Of a DNA stretch of 64,000 bases, positions 1 to 11,364 are shown in pieces; positions within the stretch are counted from its first letter, which is position 1; each line of letters starts with the position of its first letter. Position numbers and translations under genes: made by a program. Location: assembly GCF_963676685.1 (NCBI RefSeq), contig NC_092346.1, forward strand, positions 79,809,821 through 79,873,820, given 5' to 3'. A model generated the notes under the pieces. The model was not told where the DNA came from and ran no database searches. It was given only the letters and a program-made list of their open reading frames with translations. This DNA comes from Mytilus edulis (Eukaryota > Mollusca > Bivalvia > Mytilida > Mytilidae).

Positions 1-16
1 TGATGTGAGTAGTATT

Positions 17-391
17 CACTGGGGTAAAGCTGATGACCGTAACTGCATTCACGGTCATCCCAAGATGTCGGATGAAAAATTAGGTCATTTTCTGTATTGT
101 CTGTTAGAGTGTTTCTGTATCATTTTCTTTACAAATCATACATTGAAACGATGTAAATTTATAAAAGAATCACTCGGAAATCACTAATTACTTCCGAGAA
201 ATGTGCATGAAACGGGAAATTCGATTTGAAAAAATCGCCAAGATGACCGTAAATCACAATCGAGATGACCGTAACAGAATCAGCGATTCATAACAAGGCT
301 GACCGTAACTGCTTTTAAGATGACCGTAATTTGTAAATGATGACCGTAACTTTTAAAGGATGACCCTCAGTTCTAAGAAATATCCGTATTT
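17..391 (+). repeat. Left inverted arm of element A
   Basis: It pairs with 4359-4771. It contains about seven copies of a GATGACCGTAA motif (near 33, 242, 264, 299, 319, 338 and 359) separated by 10-25 bp of AT-rich spacer, plus an outer non-repetitive part. Small ORFs inside are by-products. Confidence 0.85.
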
Positions 392-1077
392 ATATAACTA
401 TCTTTTTGTATCAAATGATTAATCGTGTTGGTATACACATATTAATATGAGAGTTTTATCCTATAGGTAGAAGAAAATAAGACGTGCTTCAAATGCAAAG
501 ATTACCATATGTATCTTTTTTACAGTAGAGGGTTTAATTTTTAAAATGAATTTGCCAAAAGACATGCAAATGAACAGGAAGGGAAAACATGCTACAAAAG
601 CGCGATAAAATGACACCTTACAAGCATAATGAAAAAATGCGTTTTGTTTCTGGGATTCCTTTTAATGACATATAATAAATACACATTTTTAAAAATGCCA
701 AAAAATTGCATGTACACCCATTGATATTATATCGTCTTTCATTTTGTCGTGCAAATAAAATAACAGAAATATTTTGAAAATATCATTCGAATAAACTAGT
801 GAAGGTGAGCTCCAGCAAAGTAGATCCTTAAAATAGTATTGTACGAAAAGCGTATCACAAGGCGGAACGTTGTCAATTTGTATATATACAGAAATGTTAT
901 TCATACAGTCAGGATTCTACTTCTTCAAAATTATCTCCCCATTACGCCAGTTCATGCTCACAAACGTAGAAATGGAAGCCATTGTAGCCTAGGGATGACG
1001 CTCTGCCAATTTTGCCCTTGAAAACTGATAAATTTATCCACATAGCACCATTACGATCGATCGTTATATGTCAGTTT
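392..1077. other. Internal sequence of element A, no gene seen
   Basis: AT-rich sequence between the left arm of element A and element B. Two ORFs of 60-71 codons overlap on opposite strands without recognisable motifs. I see no gene. Confidence 0.5.
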
Positions 1078-1126
1078 ATGGCAAGCCGTTCTCGTCAAAA
1101 GTATGTTTAACCATTTTTCGAAAAAT

Positions 1127-1412
1127 TTACACACTGAGAATTACAACAAAGCACACTGAGATTTAAAAACTTCAAAACGCACACTGAGAATTGAAAATTA
1201 CACACTGAGAATTGAAAATTACACACTGAGAATTGAAAATTACACACTGAGATTTCATAAAGACGCACTGAGATTACAAAAATGAAAAACGCACACTGAG
1301 AATTGAAAATTACACAGAGATTTTTAAAAGACACACTGAGATAAAATAAATTGAAAAACACACACTGAGAATTGTTAATTACACACTGAGATTTCAAAAA
1401 TACACACTGAGA
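1127..1412 (-). repeat. CTCAGTGTGTAATTTT tandem array, left arm of element B
   Basis: About a dozen units of 16-25 bp, read on the minus strand as CTCAGTGTG followed by an AT-rich spacer. The array is the inverted counterpart of the one at 2495-2848. The 96-codon minus-strand ORF here is purely repeat-derived. Confidence 0.85.
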
Positions 1413-1610
1413 TTAATATGCAAATTACTAATGAATATTCATGAGATGAATAATTCAACAGATTAATATCTTGATCTCAAGAACTCTTGTCATTATAATG
1501 AAATGCGATTCCTTCAACCAACATTCGTAATAAATTTCAAGACTTAACATCGCTCATATTCATAAGTTTATTGCCTATAATTCAGATCATTACTACCAGT
1601 GTATCGGCAT

Positions 1611-1775
1611 AGGTGGATCCAAGGGGTGGTGGCCCGGGGGGGGGGGTCTCGGGCCCCCCTTTCGTGGGAAAAATTTGGTTGATTATATAGGGAATCGATG
1701 AAGCATGACCGGAGCGGACCCCCTCTTAGGTCAATCAGTGCCCCCCCCTCATGAAAAGTTCTGGATCCGCCATTG
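1611..1775. repeat. Short dispersed element with GGATCC inverted ends
   Basis: Both ends carry (GT/GC)GGATCC in inverted orientation and the interior is rich in G/C runs. Related partial copies occur at about 60020-60115 and 62845-62955 (GGATCCAGA, then a TATATAA core and a G run), so it is a dispersed family. Confidence 0.6.
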
Positions 1776-1888
1776 ATCGGGATGATTTTTTTTACTTAAA
1801 ACCGTGGGTCCCTTTTCAAAAGTCTTCCAACTGTTTCCCTGGTTTCGCTAGTTAATCTTGTATATTTTTGTTACGTTTATATGCTATA

Positions 1889-1914
1889 AGGCAGCAACCA
1901 TTTGATTTTCTGGT

Positions 1915-1961
<47 letters not shown>

Positions 1962-2232
1962 CTATGGGTTTTTTTTCTGTGCAAACTTTTTTTTTCGCCC
2001 TGCGGCGAAAAACAATCTATTTTTTTCGCGACAAGTCGAAAACCAAATTTTTTTCTTTCAATTTTAGCATTACATATAGTGGCAGCTGAGGGTGAAAACA
2101 AACAATTTTTTTTTCTCAGAATCAAAAACAAATTATTTTTTTCTCAAAAAACTGGAAACAAACTTTTTTTTCCAAAAAAAACCATAGCCCCCCCCCCCCC
2201 CCCCCCCCCAGAAAATCAAATGGTTGCTGCCT
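1889..2232. mobile_element. Innermost inverted-repeat element with poly-G/poly-C arms
   Basis: The terminal inverted repeat AGGCAGCAACCATTTGATTT plus TTCTGG leads into a G run on the left and a C run on the right. The interior has repeated blocks of T runs with AAACAA-type spacers. It sits inside element B, giving three nested levels of inverted repeat. Confidence 0.75.
1915..1961 (+). repeat. G47 homopolymer
   Basis: An uninterrupted run of 47 G. Its inverted partner is a run of 22 C at 2188-2209. Tract length is likely unstable and may be misassembled. Glycine- and proline-rich ORFs across it are artefacts. Confidence 0.95.
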
Positions 2233-2494
2233 AATAGACACTTGGGTAAAAATTTCACTGCATTCTTTTGCAGATTGTTTTCCTTATAATTTTAATAAAG
2301 TTTTTCACCATTTGGTTATATTTTGTAATAAGAGTAAGTGGGTATTTTTCTTGTTCTTGTATTTCTAAAGTTTTTTTATTAATAATTTGGAACCAAATCG
2401 AAGGACTAACGAGTTCTGTCCCCTTGTTGTTTTAAGCTTGTAATAGATTCAGATTAAGTATGCTAATTAGATATGTGCGCATAAAAAGTGCGCA

Positions 2495-2848
2495 CAAATC
2501 TCAGTGTGTAATTTTAAATTCTCAGTGTGTAATTTTAAATTCTCAGTGTGTAATTTTAAATTCTCAGTGTGTAATTTCAAATTCTCAGTGTGTGTTTTCA
2601 GTTAATTTATTCTCAGTGTGTCTTTTTGAAATCTCAGTGTGTAATTTTCAATTCTCAGTGTGTAATTTTTAATTCTCAGTGTGCGTTTTTCATTTTTGTA
2701 ATCTCAGTGCGTCTTTATGAAATCTCAGTGTGTAATTTTCAATTCTCAGTGTGTAATTTTCAATTCTCAGTGTGTAATTTTAATTCTCAGTGTGCGTTTT
2801 GAAGTTTTTAAATCTCAGTGTGCTTTGTTGTAATTCTCAGTGTGTAAA
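2495..2848 (+). repeat. CTCAGTGTGTAATTTT tandem array, right arm of element B
   Basis: About 16 units of roughly 16-25 bp. The motif CTCAGTGTG is nearly invariant and the spacer varies in length. Unlike CRISPR spacers, the spacers are near-copies of each other. Confidence 0.85.
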
Positions 2849-2897
2849 TTTCTCGAAAAATGGTTTAAACATAGTTTTGACGAGAACGGCTTGCCAT

Positions 2898-3437
2898 ATC
2901 AGTTATATTTTAAAAGACAAATGTATCTACTAGCTCATGAGCATTAGTTAATGATCTTGTCTGCATTGATTCAACTTAAAAATATTGTCTGTTCGGATGT
3001 CAGATGGAATTTTTGAAAATTCTTAAGCATTTAAAAAAAATCTTATTAAATATTTCGTGGAAGGGCAGACTAAACATTTTCAGTGGTTGAAGATTATAAA
3101 CCCTAGTTATCACACACAAGAAAATCATATTTTTTCGAAGATATCCATTTTCATCATCCAAATTAAAAGACTGTCGTCAAGTACTTTTAGAAAAAACAGC
3201 TATTCGAACACACCTACTCTGTTTTTGTGATTCATTAGATAGGTGTCTCACTTGACCCATATATTTCATCTTTTCGTACTGTCATTTTTTTACGTTATAA
3301 AGTCAACCTGTAGCTTTGATATATAATAATGATAGAATCTGAAATTTCTGAACTAAACGATTGATATGTTCTCCGTCCGTGATAAAAAAAAATCGGAGGT
3401 TATGCATTTTCTACACCCAACTTATAGATACTATATA
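2898..3437. other. AT-rich spacer inside element A
   Basis: I see no coding, RNA or clear repeat signal here. Confidence 0.5.
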
Positions 3438-3602
3438 TAAAAAGAAGATGTGGTATTATTGCCAATGAGACAACTATCCAGAAAAGACCAAAATGACACA
3501 AACATTAACAACTATAGGTAACCGTAAGGCCTTCAACAAGGAGCAAAGCCCATACCGCATAGTCAGCTATAAAAGGCCCCGATAAGAACCATGTCGTCGA
3601 CT
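3438..3602 (+). repeat. Mussel dispersed element (AGAAGATGTGGTATGATTGCC family), fragment
   Basis: It starts AAGAAGATGTGGTATTATTG and continues through conserved blocks CCTTCAACAAGGAGCAAAG and GCTATAAAAGGCCCCGATAA. These blocks recur at 34081-34620, 49641-49707 plus 51531-51790, and in the second 6-kb copy. I recognise it as a common Mytilus repeat; its class is not established here. Confidence 0.75.
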
Positions 3603-3916
3603 TGATATCTTATTGTTTTGCATTACTATGTAATAGATACATTGAAAACTTATGTAAATGGTGTTTTTAAAATAAGAAAATTGTCGTTTTATTTGTTTCT
3701 ATTAACTTTTTAAAATTTTGTAACTATATCAAACATTATAGTTAACATTTATCGCTTTCTCGATAAACACAGAGCTTCGATTCTTTTGTTCTATTTCAAA
3801 AGTGTTTCCGTGTGCATATATCAAGACAAATTAAGATTTTAATCTGCTTCCTCTGGAACCATACACATGGGCTCGATTACCAAATATTCGTATGTATTAT
3901 TAATGTTTTTAATGCT

Positions 3917-4142
3917 CCATTTATTGGCATTATGTTTTTCTGGTCTGTGCGTACGTTCGTCCGTTTGTCCAGCTTCAAGTTAAATAAAATTGAAACTTAG
4001 TACACATTTTCCCTATGGTATGATCTTTTTAATTCTAATGCCAAATTACAGTTTTATCCCATTTTCTTAGTCCACTAAACATAGAAAATCATAGTGTAGA
4101 TGAGACATCCGTGTACTAGGGACACATTCATGTTTCTTCAAA
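3917..4142 (+). repeat. Dispersed repeat, GGCATTATGTTTTTCTGGTC family
   Basis: It begins with GGCATTATG..TTCTGGTCTGTG followed by a CGTNCGTCCGTT stretch, and ends near TGTACTAGGGACACATTCATG. A second 5' fragment of the same family lies at 61264-61330. It resembles a common mussel repeat. Confidence 0.6.
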
Positions 4143-4358
4143 TTTTCGTCGTATCCCTGTCAATTTGTGTTAAAATTTTAACGTCGATATCAATAAATAT
4201 TTCATTGTTTACGAGAAATATGCAATTTACTATCATTGTTATAAATCCTAAATATGGCCAATTATATTATAGTTTAAAAAAAGAAATTTATGAAACATAT
4301 TTATATCCGCTAACCGAGCCCTATTAAGATTGACAAACTCAACAAAAAACCTTAATAC

Positions 4359-4771
4359 AATACGGATATTTCTTAGAATTGATGGTCATCCTATAAAAGT
4401 TACGGTCGTCCTATATAAATTACAGTCAGTCTTTACAAATTACGGTCATCCTTTACAAGTTACGGTCATCTTTTTACCAATCACGGTCATCCTTGTTTTA
4501 TGTTACGGTCATCTTGAAAATATTTTGATTAAGATTTACGGTCATCTTAACGATTTTTTCAAATCGAATTTCCCGTTTCATGCACATTTCTCGGAAGTAA
4601 TTAGTGATTTTCGAGTGATTCTTTTATAAATTTACATCGTTTCAATGTATGATTTGTAAAGAAAATGATATAGAAACACTTTAACAGACAATACAGAAAC
4701 TGACCTAATTTTTCATCCGACATCTTGGGATGACCGTGAATGCAGTTACGGTCATCAGCTTTACCCCAGTG
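4359..4771 (-). repeat. Right inverted arm of element A
   Basis: Inverted copy of 17-391 with the same GATGACCGTAA repeats, read here as TTACGGTCATC. Differences from the left arm are mostly single-base changes and short indels. A 99-codon ORF here is repeat-derived. Confidence 0.85.
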
Positions 4772-4777
4772 AGTATT

Positions 4778-6032
4778 GTTATATTTATATAATCAGACCG
4801 GGTACCTAGGTAGATTGTTTAAAACATATAATTCAATATAGTTTTAAAGAGATCATGTTTTGATCTTTGTCCTTTTGAAATTAAATCTTTATGAACTTAT
4901 ATTTTCACGATCTCATATTTTTAGGTACATTTTACATAATTTATACGAATGAATTAGACTGAAAATATCAATTTGATTTCTTTAGAAATCCTTATCTTTG
5001 AATATGACTGAAAACAATTTAGCTCATGCTATTCCCAACAAAATCACAAATGATAGAAACAAAAATATTAAATTATTTAACAAACACAATGACCTGCAAT
5101 TAACTTAATTACAAATTGATATACGGCTAAACTGTTTGGACATACCGTACATAAATGTTCTATTTTGTCATTGCGTTTAACCTTTTAAAATTGTATGCTT
5201 CAAACTTTTTGTGACGTTGTACTTTTATTTGTAGCTGATATAGCAAATTGTCAAAAATATAATATTACATATATGTCAACAGATTTGAACTGTTCTACAA
5301 TGACAAGAGACTTTTTTGGTATTTAAAGTTTTCATATTATTCTGAACAAATACCTCAATTATAAAGCATGTTAAAGCTTCGTGTTTTTTCTTTTTAATAA
5401 GGCGTGCATTCAACCAAAGTTGTGTGACGTTGTTGAAGAATTAGAGGCTAAAGTTCAGTATATCTGTTGTAAATATTTTAAACATTTTTAAAGATCGAAT
5501 ATAAGCACGTCTTGCTTTTTGAATTATCGTGATTCCTTCATAATTAAAGCATAATATTTCTCTCATATGTTTAAATTAATGTTGTTTCAAAATTAGACTG
5601 CATCCATAACAGTCGTATTTTAAAATGTTTATTTTATTTTTTGGTATAGATCAAAGCAAGTCAATATTTGAGGATAAGAATTAGGGGTTCGTGGCATCTT
5701 GTTATATTTGATAGTAAAATTTATCTGTATGCGTCAAATCATAAATCGATAGGCTATTAGAGATCGTGTTTTCTGCTTCTCCGAAAGTAAAATTACCAGA
5801 GTTGTTAATAATATAGTATCCCTAATAATGGTGTATAGAATGAGATCAAACATATAAGTTAAAGTAATTTCCTGATAAATGATAAACCTAAAATGTCGGT
5901 TAAATTGCCAAATTCTAAAATCCATGCAGATCATTAAAAATGCAACAATTTTCACTGAGCGTATGTATTCTGGATACAAACAGGCACAACAAATATTTGA
6001 AAGCCACGGTTGTATAAGAAGATTGATCTAAC
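4778..6032. other. AT-rich intergenic sequence
   Basis: No convincing coding region, RNA gene or repeat structure seen. The ORF at 5734-5979 (minus) has no recognisable motif. Confidence 0.5.
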
Positions 6033-6068
6033 CAGAGACATATAATACTATAATATTATATGTCTCTG
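6033..6068. repeat. Short hairpin CAGAGACATATAAT
   Basis: Perfect 14-bp arms around an 8-bp loop. A half copy of the arm lies at 6094-6107 and a related hairpin with the same CAGAGACATAT end lies at 21530-21567, so the sequence is a small mobile or recurrent palindrome. Confidence 0.75.
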
Positions 6069-6333
6069 ATCTAACAGAAGAACAACTATCATCACCAGAG
6101 ACATATAATAGTATTATCATCACCAATCGTCATTGAAAGAAAGAAAGACGAATTAAATGTGTCGTTTTATAAGCAGAACTAGTATGAAAGGTATGCTCAC
6201 CCTCGCTTTGACGGGCTCTTATATTGTTGTACGGGTACAAAAAATTACTATAGTAACCATTTATACAGTGACATATCAGAGACTGCGTATTAACCGGCTG
6301 ATTACAACCTTATTACATGCTTGATATGCATTA

Positions 6334-6936
6334 ATGATTTATGAGAGGATATACGAATATCACTTCCAGAATAAAAGAATAGTTTTCGAGAAGATCAGGG
6401 AAGCAAACATCAAGCTCTCATCAAACAAGAAACACTATATCTTTACGTGTTTCGGAAACGTGGTAGCAAATAACCGGAAGTACATTACGTTCAACAGAAA
6501 AAGGAAAATGTTTTCAACTGACCAAAATTAATCAATCTAGAAGAAATGAGGAGAATGTTTAGCATTGTCGGCTATTTACAGACGTTACACCCAGAAACTC
6601 AGCAAAGTCGGCCCGTCGTTTGATAGATCTAAATCTATCACAGAACAATGCAATAAGTGGAGGTGGGCCGATTTACATCCACAGGCGTTCCAGATACTAG
6701 ATGACCACCAATACGCCAAGATGAGGAACTACTCATACGGTCCAGATTGCATGGGGTATATAGACAACAATCCATTCCTCTACGTATTGGCAGCTTCAAA
6801 GTTGTATGCAACAGAACACAACTTGCGAGCGGCTTTCACAGCATTTACTTATGCGATCAAAAACCGATCTGGAAAACTTGATGTAGACGCACTTTTTCAG
6901 TTACCTACCAAGTTTTATTTTCAAAACTATTCGTAA
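6334..6936 (+). pseudogene. Unrecognised broken reading frame
   Basis: One reading frame is open from 6334 to 6528, meets stop codons between about 6529 and 6549, and is open again from 6550 to 6936. The second part (about 128 codons, read from the codon after TGA) has a less AT-biased composition than its surroundings. It includes a plausible protein-like stretch (YGPDCMGYIDNNPFLYVLA, then KLYATEHNLRAAFTAF). I do not recognise a family. It could be a decayed gene, an exon of a gene whose other exons I cannot see, or a transposon remnant. No ATG starts the second part; the first has ATG at 6334. Confidence 0.35.
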
Positions 6937-7140
6937 TGCAGCTACACAAGATAATTCTATTTTATGTGGACAGTCTTACATTGTCATCGGATATCATACT
7001 GGAGTACCTTTATCTCAGACGTAGAGGAATTAGGAAGATCGTTAAATGGAGTATATACGTCAGATGAAACACAAAACATATGATGAAATAATTAAAATTA
7101 ATCTACCACAGGAATAGTTATCTTAATCAACTGTATTTGT

Positions 7141-7300
7141 CAAAATCTTCCGCAATTTTAGGTCATCAATGCTCCTCAACTTCGTACTTTTTTTGGCCTT
7201 TCTAAAATGTTTATTCGAGCGTCACTGATGATTCTTTTGGAGATGAAACGCGTGACTGGCGTACACATTTTTAAGCTTGGTATCTATGATGAGTTTATTT
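7141..7300 (+). mobile_element. Retrozyme-like repeat unit with degenerate hammerhead
   Basis: It shares an ordered set of blocks with 33105-33262: a CTTCCGCAATTTTAGGTC-like start, CAATGCTC, a CTGATGA...GAAAC core, GGCGTA, and TGGTATCTATGATGAGTTTA at the end. Hammerhead-bearing repeats of this kind (retrozymes) are known in Mytilus; assignment to that class is inferred. Confidence 0.6.
7217..7268 (+). ncRNA. Degenerate hammerhead ribozyme
   Basis: The core CTGATGA (7225-7231) and GAAAC are kept, but helix II is weakened and the cleavage-site triplet, GTC in the intact copies, has become TGA. It is therefore probably inactive. Confidence 0.55.
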
Positions 7301-8079
7301 ATTTAAACCATCTCAGACTGTGAGATTAATAGATATAGAAATGTGGAAAATGTGTCCTAAGGAAGTCTTTCACCAAACAACGCTTACCATTGATTAGTAT
7401 TACCTACGACAACATTGCTTGACTAAGTACACATTGTTTCTCGACAGGAACAATCTATACTCCTAGCTACTTGTTATAAAGGATCCCTTCATGAATTTGC
7501 TGAGGTAGCTCCCTCCAAAGCCTAGCTCACGAAGACAGTTCGTAAGGTTTTCTTATAAGTAGAATTGTACGCTCAAATGACCTGCTATAAAAATGAAAAC
7601 CTTGAAATGAAACAAAAGAGACAAAAAAATATATTAGGAGAAAACTAAATATACGATGTTTTTTTCAGTTATTTGATTCATTACAATGCTATGAGTTCAA
7701 AATATCAGAACAATTTATCCCTTTGGGATCACATATTAGTATTTGAAACTTTTCCGTAAACCTATTCGTTTATCTTATTAAGCATTGTATTTATTTGTGT
7801 ACATTGAGATCATTATCCTGTGTAAAAATAAAGAATTGAAAAGTTAGAAAATATCATATTATTATCAAAGTTTTGACCAACTTGCACAGTTTTCCTGCGA
7901 CGAATGAGAAATAAAGGCAACAGAAGTATACCGCTTTTCGAAATTCATAAATCGATTTAGAAAAAATAAAATCCGTGTTACAAACTTAAACTGAGGGAAA
8001 CACATCAAATATAAGAGGAGAACTACGACACAACAGAAACACATCATTAAAATTTAACACACACAGAAACGAACTATTA

Positions 8080-8325
8080 TAATATAACAATGGCCATTTT
8101 CCTGACTTGGTACAGGACGTTTTAAGAAAACAATGGTGGGTTGAACCTGTTTTTTTGGCATGCCAAACCTCCCGCTTTTATGGAAATATTAAATATAACA
8201 TTTAAATGACAACATTACATGACATGATTACTATACAAATAAATAGGAGCACATATAGGACAGAGAAATATACGAATAAAAGATAACAAAAGGTAACAGG
8301 ATTAAAATTTCATACACCAGACGAG
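8080..8325. repeat. Dispersed mussel repeat with truncated retrozyme-like end
   Basis: The block GGTACAGGACGTTTTAAGAA and the TTGGCATGCCAAACCTCCCG stretch match a repeat I know from Mytilus. At 8292-8325 it ends with CAGGATTAAAATTTCATACA and CCAGACGAG, which resembles the minus-strand retrozyme copy at 13208-13236. Confidence 0.45.
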
Positions 8326-11300
8326 AAAAAAGAAAAGAAAATATGGATTCATTAAAAAATCAATTTTAAAATACAAGAAAGATAACTTAGAAGAAAAATG
8401 TAAAGTGATATTTAACATTACCGGATGTTCTTCAGAAATAGATAAAGGATAATGTACATCTTATAAAATTCGTAAGATTTTGATATGTATTCCTGTTTTA
8501 TTCGTTAATCTTTTAATTTATGTTGATATGATTCCCATTTTTTTTTTTATCAAAATGTGTTTTTTTACGAGTGTGGAGAAATTTACATTTTAATCTTGTC
8601 TTATACAAACCCTAGAATAACATTTGTGAATTGACCCCTACTTCAATCTGAGACCTGTTAATTGTTTTATTTATCTAGTATCATTTAAAAAAATAATCGT
8701 TATGACTAGCACAGGGTCGTTATGAAATTATCATGTACATGTCATTATTCAACTGATGGAAATATGGCTGCTAAAAGAAATTCTTTACCTTCCATATATT
8801 TGTCTGCAACTTCTCCAGTAAATGTTTTCAGTTGCTTCTTATTTTTATTGTCACTTAATGAATATCTTGTTTAACATCTTTAACATTCTCTGCTAAATTT
8901 TATACAGGAATTTCCTAGACAGAATGGAGTTGAAGTCTGACGCATTATATAGTCATTTGTCTTTTATTCAAGACTATGTTGACTTCTGGGCATACTCAGG
9001 ATTTTGCACCTTTGAATTTTTGTATCAATAACATATCCTTAATATTTTCTTGACTTCATCCTCTAAATAATAATGAATATAAAAATATTAATTGTGTCAT
9101 ATGCCCTTCAGACAACTGTTTCTAAGATACAAAAGGGAAGAGGCATTATTAAGTAAAATGCGTGACTTTTTCATGTTTTATTATTCACTAAAACAAATAA
9201 GCACTTGTAAACAACAAAATGAGATTCTACTGATATATCATAACAATACAATAAAATGTAGCAAAACAAAGCTTCAAAATAATAAAACACAGCAACAGAA
9301 ACTATGCCTGATAAAATATTATGCAAATATCAAATTAATGTATTTTACCTTGGTGCATGGTCATACAGTAGCTCACTCTATCTTGACTATTTAAGTCAGC
9401 TATTTTAAACAATAATATGTGTGCATAGGTCATGGTCACAATGCCCAGCTTCAAATGTCATTTTCTTGTTCAGTAAACCGTAAGGAAACAGGGTCATAAC
9501 TGTAATTTGGCATTCATATAAAAACAAAATCACATGATAATTAACATGCATACAAAATTTGAAGTTGATGTGACTACAAATTCATGGTAAACTATCTTAA
9601 CCAAAACCTATAACCTGAGATTAAACTGTTTTTATACAATCACATTTACAGTTTCAGTGAACTTTGAAATTTGGGTCAAAACCTTAATTTGATGTATAGT
9701 TAAAATATTTCTCTTAAAAATAATTGTGTGACCAAAGTTGATGTGAATACAACTTTCATGTAAACTACCTTAGTCATTAACTTTAAACTGAAGAGGGAAG
9801 CACCAAAGCACCAACATGAAAACATAATGCCCCATTCAGGCTTCTAGCATAGGGGGACACACAAATTAGCATTGAAACACTTGACCATAACAAATTAGGA
9901 ATGTGTCAGGAGAACCTGTAAATCTTATGACAATCAAATCAAAAATTGAAAACCTTTTATATCAAGGTTGTTGTGTTGGTGTTAATATTTGTAATTTTTT
10001 TTATCTTGCTTTCCAAAAAAAAAAAGCATTATCCATAATAAATGTTCATCTTGTACACTGTTAGTGTTTTTAATTCTGTAATATTGAAGGTTTTATTTTT
10101 TATAATCTTATTTTTCATTATTAACAAAACAAAATCCTTTTGTTGGTTTAAAGTCATACCTTTAACCATGTTAACAGTTTGGTTTGTTAATTATGAATAT
10201 CAAAATACTGAAACATATAACTGAATTATTTCCTAAGATTCCCGATTTAAACATTTATCAGGAAGATAACAAACTACACTGCACACGCTCCCTAAAGGAA
10301 AATAATCCAGTCTTTGTTCAATCTAGTGGTAAGAAAAGCAATATTGCAACTGACATATTATTACAAACAATAGTGTTTCATATAAAGTGATTGTCTTTAC
10401 ATGTGAATTTGAACATAAGAATACAACAATTTGTGAATGGTATTTTCTGAAAACTTCAGTATGGCATTTAAAAAACATATACAACAGCTTTATTGCACAT
10501 TAATAATATGTAAATACAATAAAAAGGCACGTACAATTATTTTATGTATTAATATTTTGCATGCATCATCAAAAACGTTTACTACTTTATATTCTTCTAA
10601 AATAGACATTAACTATCACAAAGCAATGATAGTACAGTGCCCTTGATTAAAATCAACAAGCAAATTGATTTTATTTTAAATATTTTATACACAATAAATG
10701 AATGTTAAATAAAAATGTTTTAGTTTTCACTGGTAAAAGTTTAAATAATTGCAACAAAAAAAAATACTTAATATGATTTTTACAAATTTGACAGGAGAGG
10801 TAGGTATATCACAAGGCCACTTCTTTGGCAAGTTTTACAAATCTATCCAACAACAACCATCAGAGGTGTCACATACATTAGTCTGTCAGGTTTCAGTATT
10901 TATATTCTTATATTTTGTCTTATATATTTGCATTAAGGGCATCAAACGTTTCAAAATTCATGAAAAACTGCAAAGTCAGCAAAAATAGAATAATTGAGAA
11001 CTTATTTTTATTTCGATGGCTTCCCCTTTTTGTGTTATTTGCAAATTGTGGGTGGTGATAAATTGTTCCATGTACTTTTGTACATTTAGTGATTAGGATT
11101 GAACATAATTGATGCATCTATAAAAGCTGAGTATAATTTGGGGTTGTAGGTTATCAGTGAAAGGTCCAGGTTTACATATCACTGACAGGAGTAGGGTGGT
11201 TAAGGGTTCCATGTGCATCCCCTTTCCCCCTCTTTTTCAAAATGGTTGTACTGTTCTTGCATATTACACTTTATATAGCTTTAGTTACTTATTTATAAAT

Positions 11301-11364
11301 AAATCTTTCTTATATTATTAAAATAACTGATTTTTTCATTTTTTAACAAAACACAACAACAACA
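8326..11364. other. AT-rich intergenic sequence
   Basis: Only ORFs of about 60-100 codons without motifs are present. I see no gene, RNA or tandem array. Confidence 0.5.

Larger units (their letters stand above)
1078..2897. mobile_element. Foldback-type element B nested in element A
   Basis: The termini read ATGGCAAGCCG and its complement. The outer about 50 bp match in inverted orientation and then run into long arrays of a CTCAGTGTGTAATTTT motif on each side. An imperfect flanking duplication around TCAGTT (1071-1076 and 2900-2905) is possible. No transposase reading frame was recognised. Confidence 0.8.
17..4771. mobile_element. Foldback-type element A with tandem-repeat inverted arms
   Basis: The ends read CACTGGGG and CCCCAGTG and are flanked by the 6-bp direct repeat AGTATT (11-16 and 4772-4777), a plausible target-site duplication. 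The first about 375 bp are repeated in inverted orientation at 4359-4771 with few differences. I see no transposase reading frame inside, so it looks non-autonomous. It is much enlarged by later insertions, including foldback element B. The superfamily is not assigned. Confidence 0.8.

Noticed and set aside
1868..2234. Glycine- and proline-rich ORFs
   Set aside because: Produced by the G47 and C22 homopolymers.
2495..2848. CRISPR-like regular array (also 1127-1412)
   Set aside because: Spacers are short, variable in length and near-copies of each other, the genome is animal, and the array is an inverted arm of element B.
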